A DNA stretch of 64,000 nucleotides, taken from assembly GCA_944472155.2 (NCBI GenBank), contig OX235279.1:175501868-175565867 (forward strand). The letters run 5' to 3'. Made by a program: the position numbers and the translations under genes. The notes under the pieces were generated by a model that had not been told where the DNA came from, searched no databases, and was given only the letters and a program-made list of their open reading frames with translations. Below are positions 34,960 through 45,404 of this stretch, one piece after another (the first letter of the stretch is position 1; each line of letters starts with the position of its first letter). The DNA comes from Trichobilharzia szidati. Lineage: Eukaryota > Platyhelminthes > Trematoda > Strigeidida > Schistosomatidae.

Positions 34960-36110
34960 AACATCAAAATGTTTCCTGCTTTGCTCTGACCGTTGCAGTG
35001 AAAATGTCCTGTGTGATTGTGTCCTTCAGTTTTTGCGTGTTGAACTTGCATTGTGGCCTATCCCCAGCTATCCTCGAGGCTTTCAGCTTCACCTTGAAAG
35101 TCCCTTGTACTAGATAGTGGTCTGAACCCACATCTGCTCCTCTCCTCGATCTTGTGTCCAGTAGGCTCCGTCTCCACTTCCTTGAGATTGAAATGAAGTC
35201 TATCTGGTTTTTGGTGTGTCCATCTGGTGAAATCCATGTCGCCTTGTGTATATCCCTGTGTTTGAACACACTGCCACCAATCACCAAATCATTGAAGGCG
35301 CAGAAGTCTGAGAAGAGTTCACCATTGTCGTTCATTTCACCGAGGGCCTCACGACCCATGGTGAGTTCTCTTCCTGTATTGTCTCCTCCCAGCTTCGCAT
35401 TTATATCACCCATCAGGATTTTGATATCGCTCTTTGGGACGTTGTCCATTACTGTTTGTAGTTGACTGTAGAAATCCTCCTCCTTCTCTTTTTCTGAGAC
35501 GTTTGTAGGCGCGTAGCATTGAATGATTGTAACCTTTTTTCCTTTTGAGTTGAACCTGGCTGTCATTATCCTGGAGGAGATTGGTTCCCACTGCATGAGA
35601 GCTTTAGCCGCTGTTGGTGACATCATGATGGCTACTCCCTCGGTGTGCTCGTGATCGTTCTCTGGGTGACCGGAGTAGATTATTGTCTCTCCAGTTGATA
35701 GTTGGCACCTTCCGCATCCGTTCCATCTGCTCTCGCAGATTCCCAACACTTCTATTTTATATCTCCTCATTTCTGCGGCTACCTGAGTAGCCTTTCTAGT
35801 TTCGTACACTGTACGAATATTCCACGTCCCCATCCTTATTTTTGCTCTCATCGAAAGAAGGCACATTGGCTGACTGGCTTCCCGAAGGCTTTCACCAGCC
35901 TGCGTCATTTCACTTTCCCGATTCCAGCGAAAAGTAAGGTTATTGTTTGTATTTTTAGAATTTTGAATATATTTCTGGGTTGAAGTTTTAGTAGCAATTT
36001 GGTTAAGTTTCGGGGGTGGAGTTGCTAGCACCACGCCCCAACCCTCCCTCTTTATCCGGGCTTGGGACCGGCTAGAATACTAGTGACCTAGTAATCTAGG
36101 CGAGGTTGAG
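34960..36110 (-). mobile_element. RTE/SR2-like LINE 5' part with open AP-endonuclease frame A10
   Basis: An uninterrupted 356-codon minus-strand frame (34964-36034) encodes an apurinic-type endonuclease of the exonuclease-endonuclease-phosphatase fold. It shows RMGTWNIRTV, GICESRW (catalytic Glu), QCYAPTN, LMGDINAKLGG, ATWISPDGHTKNQIDFI and DVGSDHYLV (Asp-His pair). In live elements this nicks target DNA before reverse transcription. Upstream, 36036-36110 is the family 5' leader (inverted cccggataaagagggaggg). The RT half is missing: at about 34940 the frame meets a plus-strand Penelope fragment. Such frames are often misannotated as host genes. Confidence 0.9.
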
Positions 36111-36364
36111 TCATTTTGTTTAAATGATATTTATATCATATGTATGTATCAGGTGCGTCACAAACAACAAAAGAAAGTACAAATGGCAAAATTTGACAAT
36201 CCAACCTGAGCTATATGTCGATTGGAAGTAATTAAGTAGGGCATTTCCGTGTCTTAGTGCTACATGGGGTGACAGCATATTCTGTTTTCACTTCATTCTA
36301 CATAGACAATTTTATATTGGGACTCTCCTTGTATACTGGAATCTCAAACACTGCTAATGGATTT

Positions 36365-37340
36365 AACAGACAGCGACAGACAGTGGGCAACGAGGAGACA
36401 GGCACATAATGGATCCACACAAAAAGAACTTGGAGGATCTGGATTTCGCCGATGATATCTGTCGAATTTCCCTTAAACTGGAAGATATGCAAGTGAAAAG
36501 CAACAAGTTGGCAGAAGAAACATCAAAGATAGCAGGGAGTTCAGGTGAACATAGAAAAAATAGAGCCAACAGCAACACCAACAGCTACAACCACAACAGA
36601 CAACAATCAGCATAAATGGGAGAAATCTGACAGAAGCAACCTCCCTAACCGACTACTTACCTACCTAACTACATACATGGGAAGCATAGTTTCAACTACA
36701 GGCAGGCAGAACTGACAAGGATATCAAAGCGAGGGTCCGGAAAGCAAGGCAACCTTCCATTTCTCTCCTCAAGTCTGTGTGGAGGAGATTAACAGCACAA
36801 ATCAGCATCAAAATGAAATAAGATCCGGATTTTCAACTCCAATGTGAAGTCAGTGCTATTCACCATACGGATCAGAAACTTGGCCACCGCGTCTCGAAGG
36901 CCACTTCGAACAAACTACACACCTTCATCAACACCTGTATTCGCTCAACACCACTCAAGATCAGATGGCCGATCAAAGAAAATCAGCAGTAGTTTGAGGG
37001 ATCTCTGGCAATGAGCGAACCAACCAACCCAGTAGGAACCGACTGTGCAAGGAATATGCAGGAAGAAATGGAGGTGGATTGGCCATACACTCTGAGGAAA
37101 CAAACCATCAAGTGAGTGACATCATCCTGAATGCAGACTATCACTCGAGTGGAACCGAAGTGAAGTGGCGAGTTAGTTGTTCATCAGTTCGAGGGTGACA
37201 TGAAGGATGAGTAGGTGATGCGAATAGGAGATAGAAGCATGTGGGCAGACGTGGAGCCAGGTGAAAACGTTGGTGGAGAACCGAAGGTAATGGAGACGTG
37301 TGGCTGAAGCCGTATGTTCCTCTGGGAACTAAAGGAAAAA
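36365..37340 (+). mobile_element. RTE/SR2-like LINE 3' portion A11
   Basis: KNLEDLDFADDICRISLKLE contains the FADD reverse-transcriptase box. The copy continues with frameshifts to ccgtatgttcctctgggaac. It ends about 130 bases before exon 7. Confidence 0.87.
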
Positions 37341-37470
37341 GTAAATAATAATACTAATAAGGTATAATAATAATAATGATAATAATAATAATATTCAAGT
37401 AGTGCTATTGAAAAGCCACTGTTTAAACAAATGAAGTATTTTTTTTCCTCCTCATCTTTCTTTTTCACAG

Positions 37471-37691
37471 ACCATCGTTTCTCCTTCTTCAGTTCACTTT
37501 GGCTAATCTGGTCAATGTTATTTGGAGCTGCAGTGAATGCTGAGAATCCCAGAGGGATGGCTAGCCGATTCATGGCAAATATTTGGGCTTTATTTGCACT
37601 TGTATTTCTAGCCTCGTATACGGCAAACTTAGCCGCCTTTATGATAGCCAAAGAAGACTACTTTGAGTTAATTGGTGTCAATGATTGGCGA
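37471..37691 (+). CDS. GluN2-like exon 7: pore loop M2 and M3 gate
   Basis: Acceptor tttttcacag and donor gtaagt frame residues 394-467. [20 protein letters not shown] is the re-entrant pore loop, NPRG the exit, and [20 protein letters not shown] the M3 helix with the invariant SYTANLAAF gate (residues 442-450). The pore site that is Asn-Asn in vertebrate GluN2 (VFNNSVP) is Gly412-Ala413 here (codons at 37524-37529). This predicts different divalent block and calcium permeability. A CR1-like element begins within about 65 bases of the donor. Confidence 0.97.
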
Positions 37692-37754
37692 GTAAGTTTG
37701 AACGTTTTGTGAGAAATTTTGGATGAAAAATAATGTATACTTGTTTTTTTAATG

Positions 37755-38942
37755 AACAGACAAAAATCTCAATTCCCTTAACTAAAAACAACTTTGACGA
37801 ACGCTTACCATCTTCAAATGACATTTTGACAGTATCTTCGCCTGTCAAATGTCAAAGTGACTACTCTAAACTAAATGGCTTTCCGTCAGAAATCAGCCAG
37901 TGGTCCAAGGAAAACGGTCTTACCTTAAATCCCTCCAAATGCCAAACAGTCAATTTCACCTTTAGGCATAAATCTGACCTAAACAAACTGGTTAGCTCTC
38001 ACGAGGTGTGCAACATAGACGGCACTGAAATAGAAACCAAGTCGGAAATTAAATACCTAGGCGTCATTCTATCTGCTGATCTTTCCTGGTCGTCTCATAT
38101 CTTGGCGATTTCTAAGAAAATATTCCGTCTTACCTTCTACATCAAGAAGTTAAAACATTCTGGTATAACCCAACCCTTACTCCTACAATTCGTTAACTCC
38201 CGCATTCTGCCTATTATTCTCTATTGTTCCGCCTTAGTTTTTTCCAGGCTACTGAAGAAAGACTATACCTTATTACGCAGGATGTTAAAGGTTGTCAGCA
38301 GGGTAAGCAATGTGCCACTTAACCAGCTTGTTAATATTCTGGTTGACAGGCACATGGACTCATGTGAAAAATGGGCTAAATCCATTCTATCTAACTCACA
38401 CCACCCTCTTCATTCACAACTCTCCCCTTGCATCTCATCAGGCAAAACCAGAAGCCTATATAGAAAACTATATGCTCGCACTAGCAAGTACAAAAACTCA
38501 ACCATACCCTACTTGGCTCGTGTTCTGTGCGATAAAGAAAGCATTAGGCGTGAAACTTATAACTTATTAAATAGTCAGTAGAACAACTGGATCTCGTCTT
38601 TCCAACTCACATCATTTATAGGTACAACGTTTTCTTTCTTTCTTTTCCTTTTCTCTCTCTCTTTTTTTTTTCCGTTATGTGCTGCTTTGTTTCTTTCTTC
38701 CGCTTACACCAGTAAATATGATAGCACCTACTTTTCTAACACCTTCAAACACTGTTTCAACTTTGGCTTCGCTACCGACATGCCAATATGTTGTTGTCAT
38801 AATGAACTGAGATTTCCTTAATCTATGTAGAATTTTATTTATTGTTAATGTACTAACTGGATGCAATACTGTAGTAAAAATGCTGAGAATTCCATTCTGT
38901 ATCACAAGTACTGTTTTGGAATAAAGCAAATTATTATTATTT
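37755..38942 (+). mobile_element. CR1/jockey-like LINE C2, RT C-terminal part with YADD box missing
   Basis: A 282-codon open frame (37733-38581) reads EISQWSKENGLTLNPSKCQT, EIKYLGVILSADLSWSSHIL and ILPIILYCSALVFSRLLKKD, the thumb region of a CR1-like reverse transcriptase. At its start LPSSNDILT runs straight into VSSPVK, where relatives have a YADD box between these words, so the catalytic motif seems deleted. The 3' end has ggaataaagcaaattatt. It starts about 65 bases after exon 7 and forms the beginning of inverted-repeat arm 2. Confidence 0.85.
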
Positions 38943-39714
38943 TTATTAAATCTCTCAGTCAGATCCATATTTTTGAAGGAAAGCAGTATTCTGCCTTTAA
39001 GTCAAACAAAAAAAACAAAGAAACAAACAGGAACCAATTAATTTGAATTGTAAGAAGGTGGAAACGTCGTTGCCCTGTGAATGCGTCTACTGAAAACAAA
39101 ATAATTCAGGAATAGGTTAGGGTACTCAGGTAGTATATGATTCTATATTGTGTGAGTTTAATCAACATGACATGAGGCGATAAAGCACTATTGTTTATTG
39201 CTCACAATCATATCAAGATATTCACACACACAACTACTGATTGTTGATATGAGTGGTATACAACTACTCATCTCGGTAAATCAGTAGTATATAGATTTAT
39301 GTGAAAATATGCTTGCTTTCTTGATTAATATTTAAGGTGGACCTTTTTGTTGAGAGTTCCATGTATGAGGGATTGCTGTTACATACGTTGGGTTTTTGGT
39401 TTGATAAACAAAGACTCAGTGATTTCTTTCTCTCTGGCTGTTTCCACCTTACTATATATATTTATTACTTAGCACTTTCACCCTATTTTGTGATTGTATA
39501 CATGTGTCTGCACAACAATGGATAATTCTGGGAATCACTTATCCTAGCGTGGTCTGTCGTCCTCAGTCTATCTATGTCCACATGTTCCGATGATGTAGCT
39601 CAGCGTGATCTGCAGATGTGACAGTACTATGTATTCTATACATATTTTGTTGCTATCAAGACTAATAACATTTGGAATTTTATTATTATTATTATCATTT
39701 TATTACTTAACGCT

Positions 39715-39950
39715 CCGAGTGGAAAGTAAGGCTCCAAGCCAGAGATTTGACGCTGCGGTAGCGGCAGCCTTATTGTGACGGGGTGGGACTGCTAGCCTTA
39801 CAACAAACCTTCCCTCTTCACCTGTCTTTCTGCCGTCTTAGAGAGGTTTAGTAGTGCGTTGGCCAGGAATCGAACCCCGGACCACGTGTGGTGTGGTTGG
39901 TCAACATTCTACCACTGAACCACCGACCCATCAAAAGAAGATAATGAAAA
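39715..39950 (-). mobile_element. tRNA-derived SINE (third subtype), arm 2 copy
   Basis: Inverted counterpart of 13470-13705, with a better B-box (inverted aatcgaaccccgg) and head (cggtggttcagtggtag on the minus strand). Confidence 0.78.
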
Positions 39951-40027
39951 AGTCGTCTTTCATAAGAACAATTGTTATACAGTATAGACACTGAATAATA
40001 ATAATAATGATCATAATAGTAATCTAC

Positions 40028-40128
40028 CTTATACCATTTCATTTGACCATCAGTAATCCTGGAATTATAAATGTATAACCTGGAGACATTTAATCCACCA
40101 TTCGGTAAAAAAGTGATCGGTTCATTAT
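40028..40128 (-). pseudogene. Antisense duplicate of GluN2-like exon 2 (101 of 130 bases)
   Basis: The reverse complement matches 13289-13389 with two substitutions, one silent and one Lys to Arg, and keeps the gtagat donor. The first 29 bases of the exon and its acceptor are missing. Confidence 0.9.
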
Positions 40129-40215
40129 AATTTATTTAGACTGTAAACAGATGAACTGATGAGAAGCCGATGAAATAAGCAATGATGTTACCATATTATT
40201 CTGCACAAACCACAC
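40129..40215 (-). repeat. Short repeat with TTA tail, inverted copy
   Basis: Reverse complement matches 46038-46125 (catcattgctcatttcgtcg, ggcttctcatcagttcatct, then aataaatta). It marks the outer end of inverted-duplication arm 2. Confidence 0.75.
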
Positions 40216-40429
40216 TGTTGTTATTGCTTGATTCAATTTCACAGTACTCTTCTCTCAGTAATTACCACACACTCATGATAATGTCTAACTACAGTGAAGT
40301 AAGCAAAATGTGGATAGGTTGGTAAGCAATCAGTTTCATACAGTGCAACTTACGTTTCTTTCTTTCTTTCTCTCTCTCTCTCGAGTTGTTATTTACCGAC
40401 AATTCAGTTACTTCTATCATTACAACAAC

Positions 40430-41545
40430 TTATCGTCAACAGCAACTACTTCGCTACTACGGGTTGCCACTGACAATTATACATCTTATCCAAAAGTTGT
40501 ACGACAATGCCGCATGCCAAGTAATCCATAACGGGAAACTTACGGAATCCTTCGAAGTGAGGACAGGAGTAAGACAAGCTGACTGCTTACTATCGCCAAT
40601 GATTTTCCTGATTGCAGTAGATTGGATAATGCGACAAACAGTAGGTAATGAGGAAACTGGCATAAAATGGACTCACACAAGAAAAGAACATGGAGGATCT
40701 GGACTTCGCCGATGATATATGTCTGATTTCCCACAAACTCGAAGAAATGCAAGTGAAAAGCAACAAGCTGGCAGAAGAAGCATCGAAGATAGCAGGGATT
40801 TCAGGTGAACATAGAGAAGACAGAGGTGATGAAGATTCCTGGACAACACCAACAGCAACAACAACAACAGGCAACAATCAGCATAAATGTGAGGATCCTG
40901 AAAGGAACAACCTCCTTTACCTACCTGGGAAGCATCGTTTCAACTACAGGCACACTGAACTGACGAGCATATCATCAAAGCGAGGATTGGGAGAGCAAGA
41001 TAAGTTTTCATTGCTCTCAAGTCTGTGTGAAGGTCAACAACACTCAGTGTCATAAATGAGATCCGGATTTTCAACTCCAATGTGAAGTCAGTGCTACTCA
41101 ACATATGGATCAGAGACTTGCACTGCGCGTCATAAAGAGCATCTCAAACAAACTACAGACCTTCATCAACAGTTGTCTTCACTGAATACTCAAGATCAGA
41201 TGGTCAGAAAAGATCAGCAACAGAGATCTCTGGGAGTGAACCAACCCAGCAGGAATCAATTGTGCAACAAATAGGCAGGAAGAAATGGAGGTGCATTGGC
41301 CATACTCTGAGGAAACCATCAAGTGACATCACACGCAATGCAGGCCATCACTCAAGTGGAACCCGAAAGAGAAGCTGCGAGTTGGTCGTCAGTGCAAGGG
41401 TGACTTGGAGTAGGTCATGTGAATAGGAGATGAAAGCATGTGGGTGGCAGACCTGGAGCCAGGTGAAAACTTTAGCAGAGAACCGAACGCAATGGAGACG
41501 CACGGCTGAAGCCCTATGTTCCTCTAGGAATTAAAGGAAATAATA
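40430..41545 (+). mobile_element. RTE/SR2-like LINE portion A12
   Basis: LLRYYGLPLTIIHLIQKLYD and HNGKLTESFEVRTGVRQ lead to MIFLIAVDWIMRQTVGN and a shifted LDFADDICLISHK box, so the RT core is recognisable but frameshifted. It ends gttcctctaggaattaaagg with a TAA tail. Confidence 0.88.
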
Positions 41546-42217
41546 ATAATAAATAATCGTCAACAGCTCACCTCTGTAATACTGTTTAAACTACATCATA
41601 CAGTACAATATCAGTCAGAGTTGAAGAAATACAAAACTCAAGAAACCTTTCTGCACATGTTATTTATTCTGTTAATTATTGACAACAGAACTAATGCTTA
41701 CAATAGCAATCTTTTCAAGCATAAATTTATATTCAGTATGTAAATATTTTTAGTGAAAACAGTTCTGTCAAAATATGGAAGAGAAGAGAATGCTTCAATG
41801 CATGTAATAATATTGTTATAATGAAAACAATGTCACTATTCATTAAGCCTAAAAGTTATTCAATTATCACATCACAATTGGGAAGTGAAACTGAATACTC
41901 TTCAGTGATGTGTAAACACACACACACGCACGCACAACAGTGAACTAACTAACTCACTAACTAACTTGCTGACTTTGTACCTAAAACAACACCGTCAAAT
42001 AAGTTGCATTCCTTTTGAAAGTTAATAAAAATAATCATCGGTGAGATTCCTTGAAATAATTTCATATGGCAGATGAATTATTTTATACACAGAGCTGATG
42101 ATTAGCCTTAAGATGAACATAAAAGTAATAAGCCTAAACTACTTTGAAAAATCATTTCCCCAACCTTTTTTCAATTCTGAATGAAGCTAATAATTTTATT
42201 ACTTAATCTATAGTAAG
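41546..42217. other. Intron 7 sequence, unassigned
   Basis: Nothing recognised except short CA and AACT runs near 41915-41965. Confidence 0.6.
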
Positions 42218-42450
42218 GTGCATCGGTGGCACAGCGGTCGGATGCTTGCCAACCACGCAGGTGGTCTAGAGTTCGATCCTCGGCCACAGACGCACTCCCA
42301 CATCTAGCCAAGCCTGTAATGAGACCGGTAAAGATGGAAGGTTGGGTATGACGCTAGTAATGCCATGCCATAAAAGTGAACACCAAAACTTCAAGCCTTT
42401 AGCTTGAAGCCCCCCTATGTTCCACTGGGAACGTAAAGCAATAAAAAGTA
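42218..42450 (+). mobile_element. tRNA-derived SINE (first subtype)
   Basis: gtgcatcggtggcacagcgg head, gagttcgatcctcggcc B-box, tail ttcaagcctttagcttgaag and ccactgggaacgtaaagc. About 230 bases, the fullest copy of this subtype together with 55826. Confidence 0.82.
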
Positions 42451-43014
42451 ATCTACGATAACCATTATAGGCTCGTAAGCTTATTCAGATTATTATCATT
42501 TAATGTTGACTGGGTGTTAAATGCTTTGAATCGATAAACGAAAAGCCACTGACCTAGTTCTTGTGACTGCTCATGCTTACAGGTAACGTGTATCCATGAC
42601 TCAGGGCAATGAATATACTGCACCTTCCATCTGTAGATATCAATCAATATTTCAGTATGCAAGTCCTGAAACTCATGCAGCTTTCTAATTCATACGTTTA
42701 AAACAAAATCAGTACTAGCAGTCCACTTGTTTGGATGTTATTCATCAATTTTATTTTATTGTGTAGAAATCTAAGAAGACAATCACATTATCTGAACAGT
42801 GTCTCAATCTTTCATAACATTAACTTCATGTTACGTCTCGCGATACATTGAGATTGAAATGCAGACGCGGAGTTAGACATAAAAATACCACTTGACTTCG
42901 CTAACAAACTTATATGACAGCTACCTGTTTTCCCACCTCGTATAACCAAGGCGAGAACACACAACGACGTCAGCCTAAGGGTACATTTTCCGCAGCAATG
43001 TATGATTCAAAATA
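42451..43014. other. Intron 7 sequence, unassigned
   Basis: Nothing recognised before the Smα pair. Confidence 0.55.
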
Positions 43015-43054
43015 TCACCAAGGATATGTCAAGGAGTGGTGGATGGTGACTAGC

Positions 43055-43116
43055 AGTGGAATCCAGGACAACAAGCATTTCGTCCTTTTTAGAACTTGTC
43101 AACTGGATGTACCTGC
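43055..43116 (-). ncRNA. Smα hammerhead-ribozyme remnant, inverted
   Basis: On the minus strand: helix I ATCCAG/CTGGAT, a core reading TTGACAA, AAGGACGAAATG, and the TGTC cleavage-site region before CTGGATTCCACTGC. The core departs from CUGANGA, so it is probably inactive. It resembles the Smα ribozyme as I remember it. Confidence 0.6.
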
Positions 43117-43280
43117 ATTCCCCAGTGAGTCAGTGATGGTGCCAAAGCATTATCCACTAGACTAGTTGGATCATGAGAGCCACCTCTTCTGCAAAGGGTC
43201 TTAATAATTATTTGCACAAGAGCACTATGATCACTAGGTCCGAGCCCCGATGGGAACACCACCACTCACTGGGGAATGCA

Positions 43281-43340
43281 GGTGCATTCCAATGAAGAGT
43301 CCCAAAAGGACGAAATGCCCGCCCTGGATTCCATTGCAAG
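43281..43340 (+). ncRNA. Smα hammerhead-ribozyme remnant
   Basis: AATGAAGAGTCCC, AAAAGGACGAAATG and CTGGATTCCATTGC are in the Smα order: helix II (GTCC/GGAC) and GAAA are present, but the core starts AATGA and the site is GCC, not GTC. It is head to head with 43055-43116. Confidence 0.6.
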
Positions 43341-43350
43341 TTACCATCCA

Positions 43351-43984
43351 CCAACTGAACTGAAGTTACATGACCAGACACCATCGAAGCAAATGCACAA
43401 GCAGCCGACATGTCAACCTGAGACTGAGAACTTCAGTCCAATCAATGGAAGGGAAATTCTAAACTGAATAAAATGATATGTCAATTACCTTGCAAGCATG
43501 ATTAATAAAATAGTGGGCGTTCATTTTTGAAGACCAATTCTGATTGGTTAATTTCCAGACTGGATATCGATCACCATATCACCAGTAAACGATAATCCAT
43601 TGTTTATCTGCCTACATATTAACCAATCAGTACAAGGTATAACTCCAGTCGCTGTAGTCTATGTGATGTCAGTAAGAATAGGACAAATAAGAAATAAATC
43701 GGTATTTTGACATAACAGAGGACATGTGTAGCTCACACTGATTAATTATTATTTAAGGCGAGCGGTTCAATTGTAAGGCTTCCATTCACGTTGTGGACAA
43801 CATCTTTAGTGCTAACTTCAAAATAAATTGAGCTTCGGAAATTATATGTGGATGAAATACTCCTAGTGACTCCGACTGTAGATGATTGCCTTCGCTCATA
43901 CTGATACTGACCTAATATTTGACCTTTAGGTCATGTGCCCTATTCTTGATTCATTGATAAACTAATTGAATATTAATATAAGTA
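43351..43984. other. Intron 7 sequence, unassigned
   Basis: Probably partly the body of the Smα copy (to about 43470); the rest is not recognised. Confidence 0.5.
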
Positions 43985-44290
43985 GCAGGTCTCTGGTATT
44001 CTTGCTCCTCTGTTTAAGATGTACATTATCCCAGTTGAACTTATGTTTGTGGTCCTCCACATAAACTGATTTGAATGAAGGAAGGCATATCACGTCTTCT
44101 GACTAATAGGTTGTGATCATGGTTACAAAGGTGAAAAGGGCATCCGATTTGGCCAATAAAGCATTTTTTGCAATCCATGCACAATTTATTCTGTAGATAA
44201 TGTTGGTTTTGTCTTCTTTTGCTGTTCTGTTCTTCAATTTACATGGTAGAGAGTGAAGAGATCGTTTTAGTTTGCTAGCGACAGTTACCT
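43985..44290 (-). mobile_element. Penelope-like fragment P7 (HYIGQ lineage)
   Basis: Minus-strand frames read TAKEDKTNIIYRINC, then in a shifted frame a FIGQIGCPF core and HKFNWDNVH, paralleling P6. Frameshifts disable it. Confidence 0.75.
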
Positions 44291-45177
44291 CAGTATATTA
44301 AGAAATGAATTTCTGACTATTTTTTTAGAATTTAAGAAGCACTAATCTGTAAAGAGAAGGTGTTGGACGTGAGGCTAGGCATCTTCAGTCACGTGAAAAT
44401 CAATACTGTTACTGAAACCTTAAAGGAGCGAAATATTCCATATTGAGTCAAAAGAGAAAGACATAAAAAACTGAAGAAAATTTTCTTTTCAACGATTCAT
44501 TTTCATAAGCTGCTGTACAATTGTAATTACATTTAACAAAGAAAGCATAAGACGATCATTCAGATACTGGTGAACTTTGTCCTCGAAAAAAATGTATTAC
44601 GTAATGTAAGGTGGAACCTAGACGGGGTGACTAATTGGAAGTTAGAAAAGAGGCAGAAGTTGGCATGACATAATAAGTGTGAGATAATGACTAATTAGTA
44701 AGATTGTATGGAATGAACAGGAACTAGTGGAAAGACGATAAAGAGCTTTTTATATGAAATCTGTATAAAAACGCAATGTTATTAATAAACAATAATAGAG
44801 TGGTAATAAAAAATGGATGATGGGAATAATAATGACAGTCAAATAATAGTAGTAATAACAATAATAATAGTAAACTTGCATAATCAAACGAAGCAAAATT
44901 ATAGTAAGAACGTTACTCAGGCCACGGTAGGGCGAGTTAATGCGTGTATTGCCTTTGAATGCAGAGGACCAGTTTCTGGTACCGAATAGCCAATGATTCA
45001 GCTATGCACAGATGGTGTATGCGAAGTCCCTTTGTACTACTGCCTCTTTTCTAACTTCCATTTAGTCACCCCCCCTAGACTACATTTTACATTGCGTAAT
45101 ACATCTTTTCGAGGACAAATTTTACCCGTATCTGATTGATCGTCTTATGCTTTCTTTGTTAAATACAATTAGGATTT

Positions 45178-45404
45178 TAGGTGGTGGGAGGCCATCGGCT
45201 ACAGGAAGCCTTGGACCTAGGTTTCGTACTAGTTGGCACTCGTCAGCAGGGCGTGTCTGCAACCCTGAAGGAATTCATTTCCCTTCTTAGATTTGACCTC
45301 GCATCACCCAGTGCTACCAGCAGTCAGAGAGGTTATCACTGAGCTATTGACCTCCTGTAGGACTGTATTGGATACTTTGATGGGACACTAGTAACCAGTG
45401 TTCA
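45178..45404 (-). mobile_element. tRNA-derived SINE of a second hammerhead family (H2), inserted in a foldback arm
   Basis: The minus strand has a tRNA-like head (caatagctcagtgataacc, tgcgaggtcaaatct as decayed B-box) followed by the hammerhead at 45208-45252 and a cggctacaggaagcc-type 3' part in inverted view. It splits the right arm of the 44455-45490 foldback. Confidence 0.7.
45208..45252 (-). ncRNA. Hammerhead ribozyme, near-canonical type I (H2 SINE)
   Basis: Minus strand in order: helix I GCCCTG; core CTGACGA; helix II GTGC with CAACTA loop and GTAC; GAAA; minimal helix III AC-CTAG-GT; cleavage site GTC; helix I return CAAGGC. Helix I pairs five of six and helix II four of four with one wobble. 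All core positions of CUGANGA...GAAA are met. Self-cleavage after GTC is predicted; activity is inference. Confidence 0.7.

Larger units (their letters stand above)
38118..40128 (-). repeat. Arm 2 of the intragenic inverted duplication, with an antisense exon 2 copy
   Basis: This is the reverse-complement copy of 13289-15318 and sits in the intron after exon 7. It carries a CR1-like element in plus orientation, then the copied intron, the SINE at 39715-39950, the exon 2 donor (40022-40027 in antisense) and an exon 2 fragment (40028-40128). It ends flush against the TTA-rich tail of another repeat at 40129. The fragment would read with one Lys-to-Arg change, but it lacks an acceptor and is antisense to the gene, so it cannot serve as an exon of this transcript. 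Confidence 0.9.

Noticed and set aside
34964..36034. Host gene for an endonuclease (craniofacial-development-like annotation)
   Set aside because: Motifs and the upstream leader are those of an SR2-like LINE.
39848..40042. Minus-strand receptor gene copy
   Set aside because: Only a 101-base piece of exon 2 without acceptor, part of an inverted duplication; no other antisense exons.
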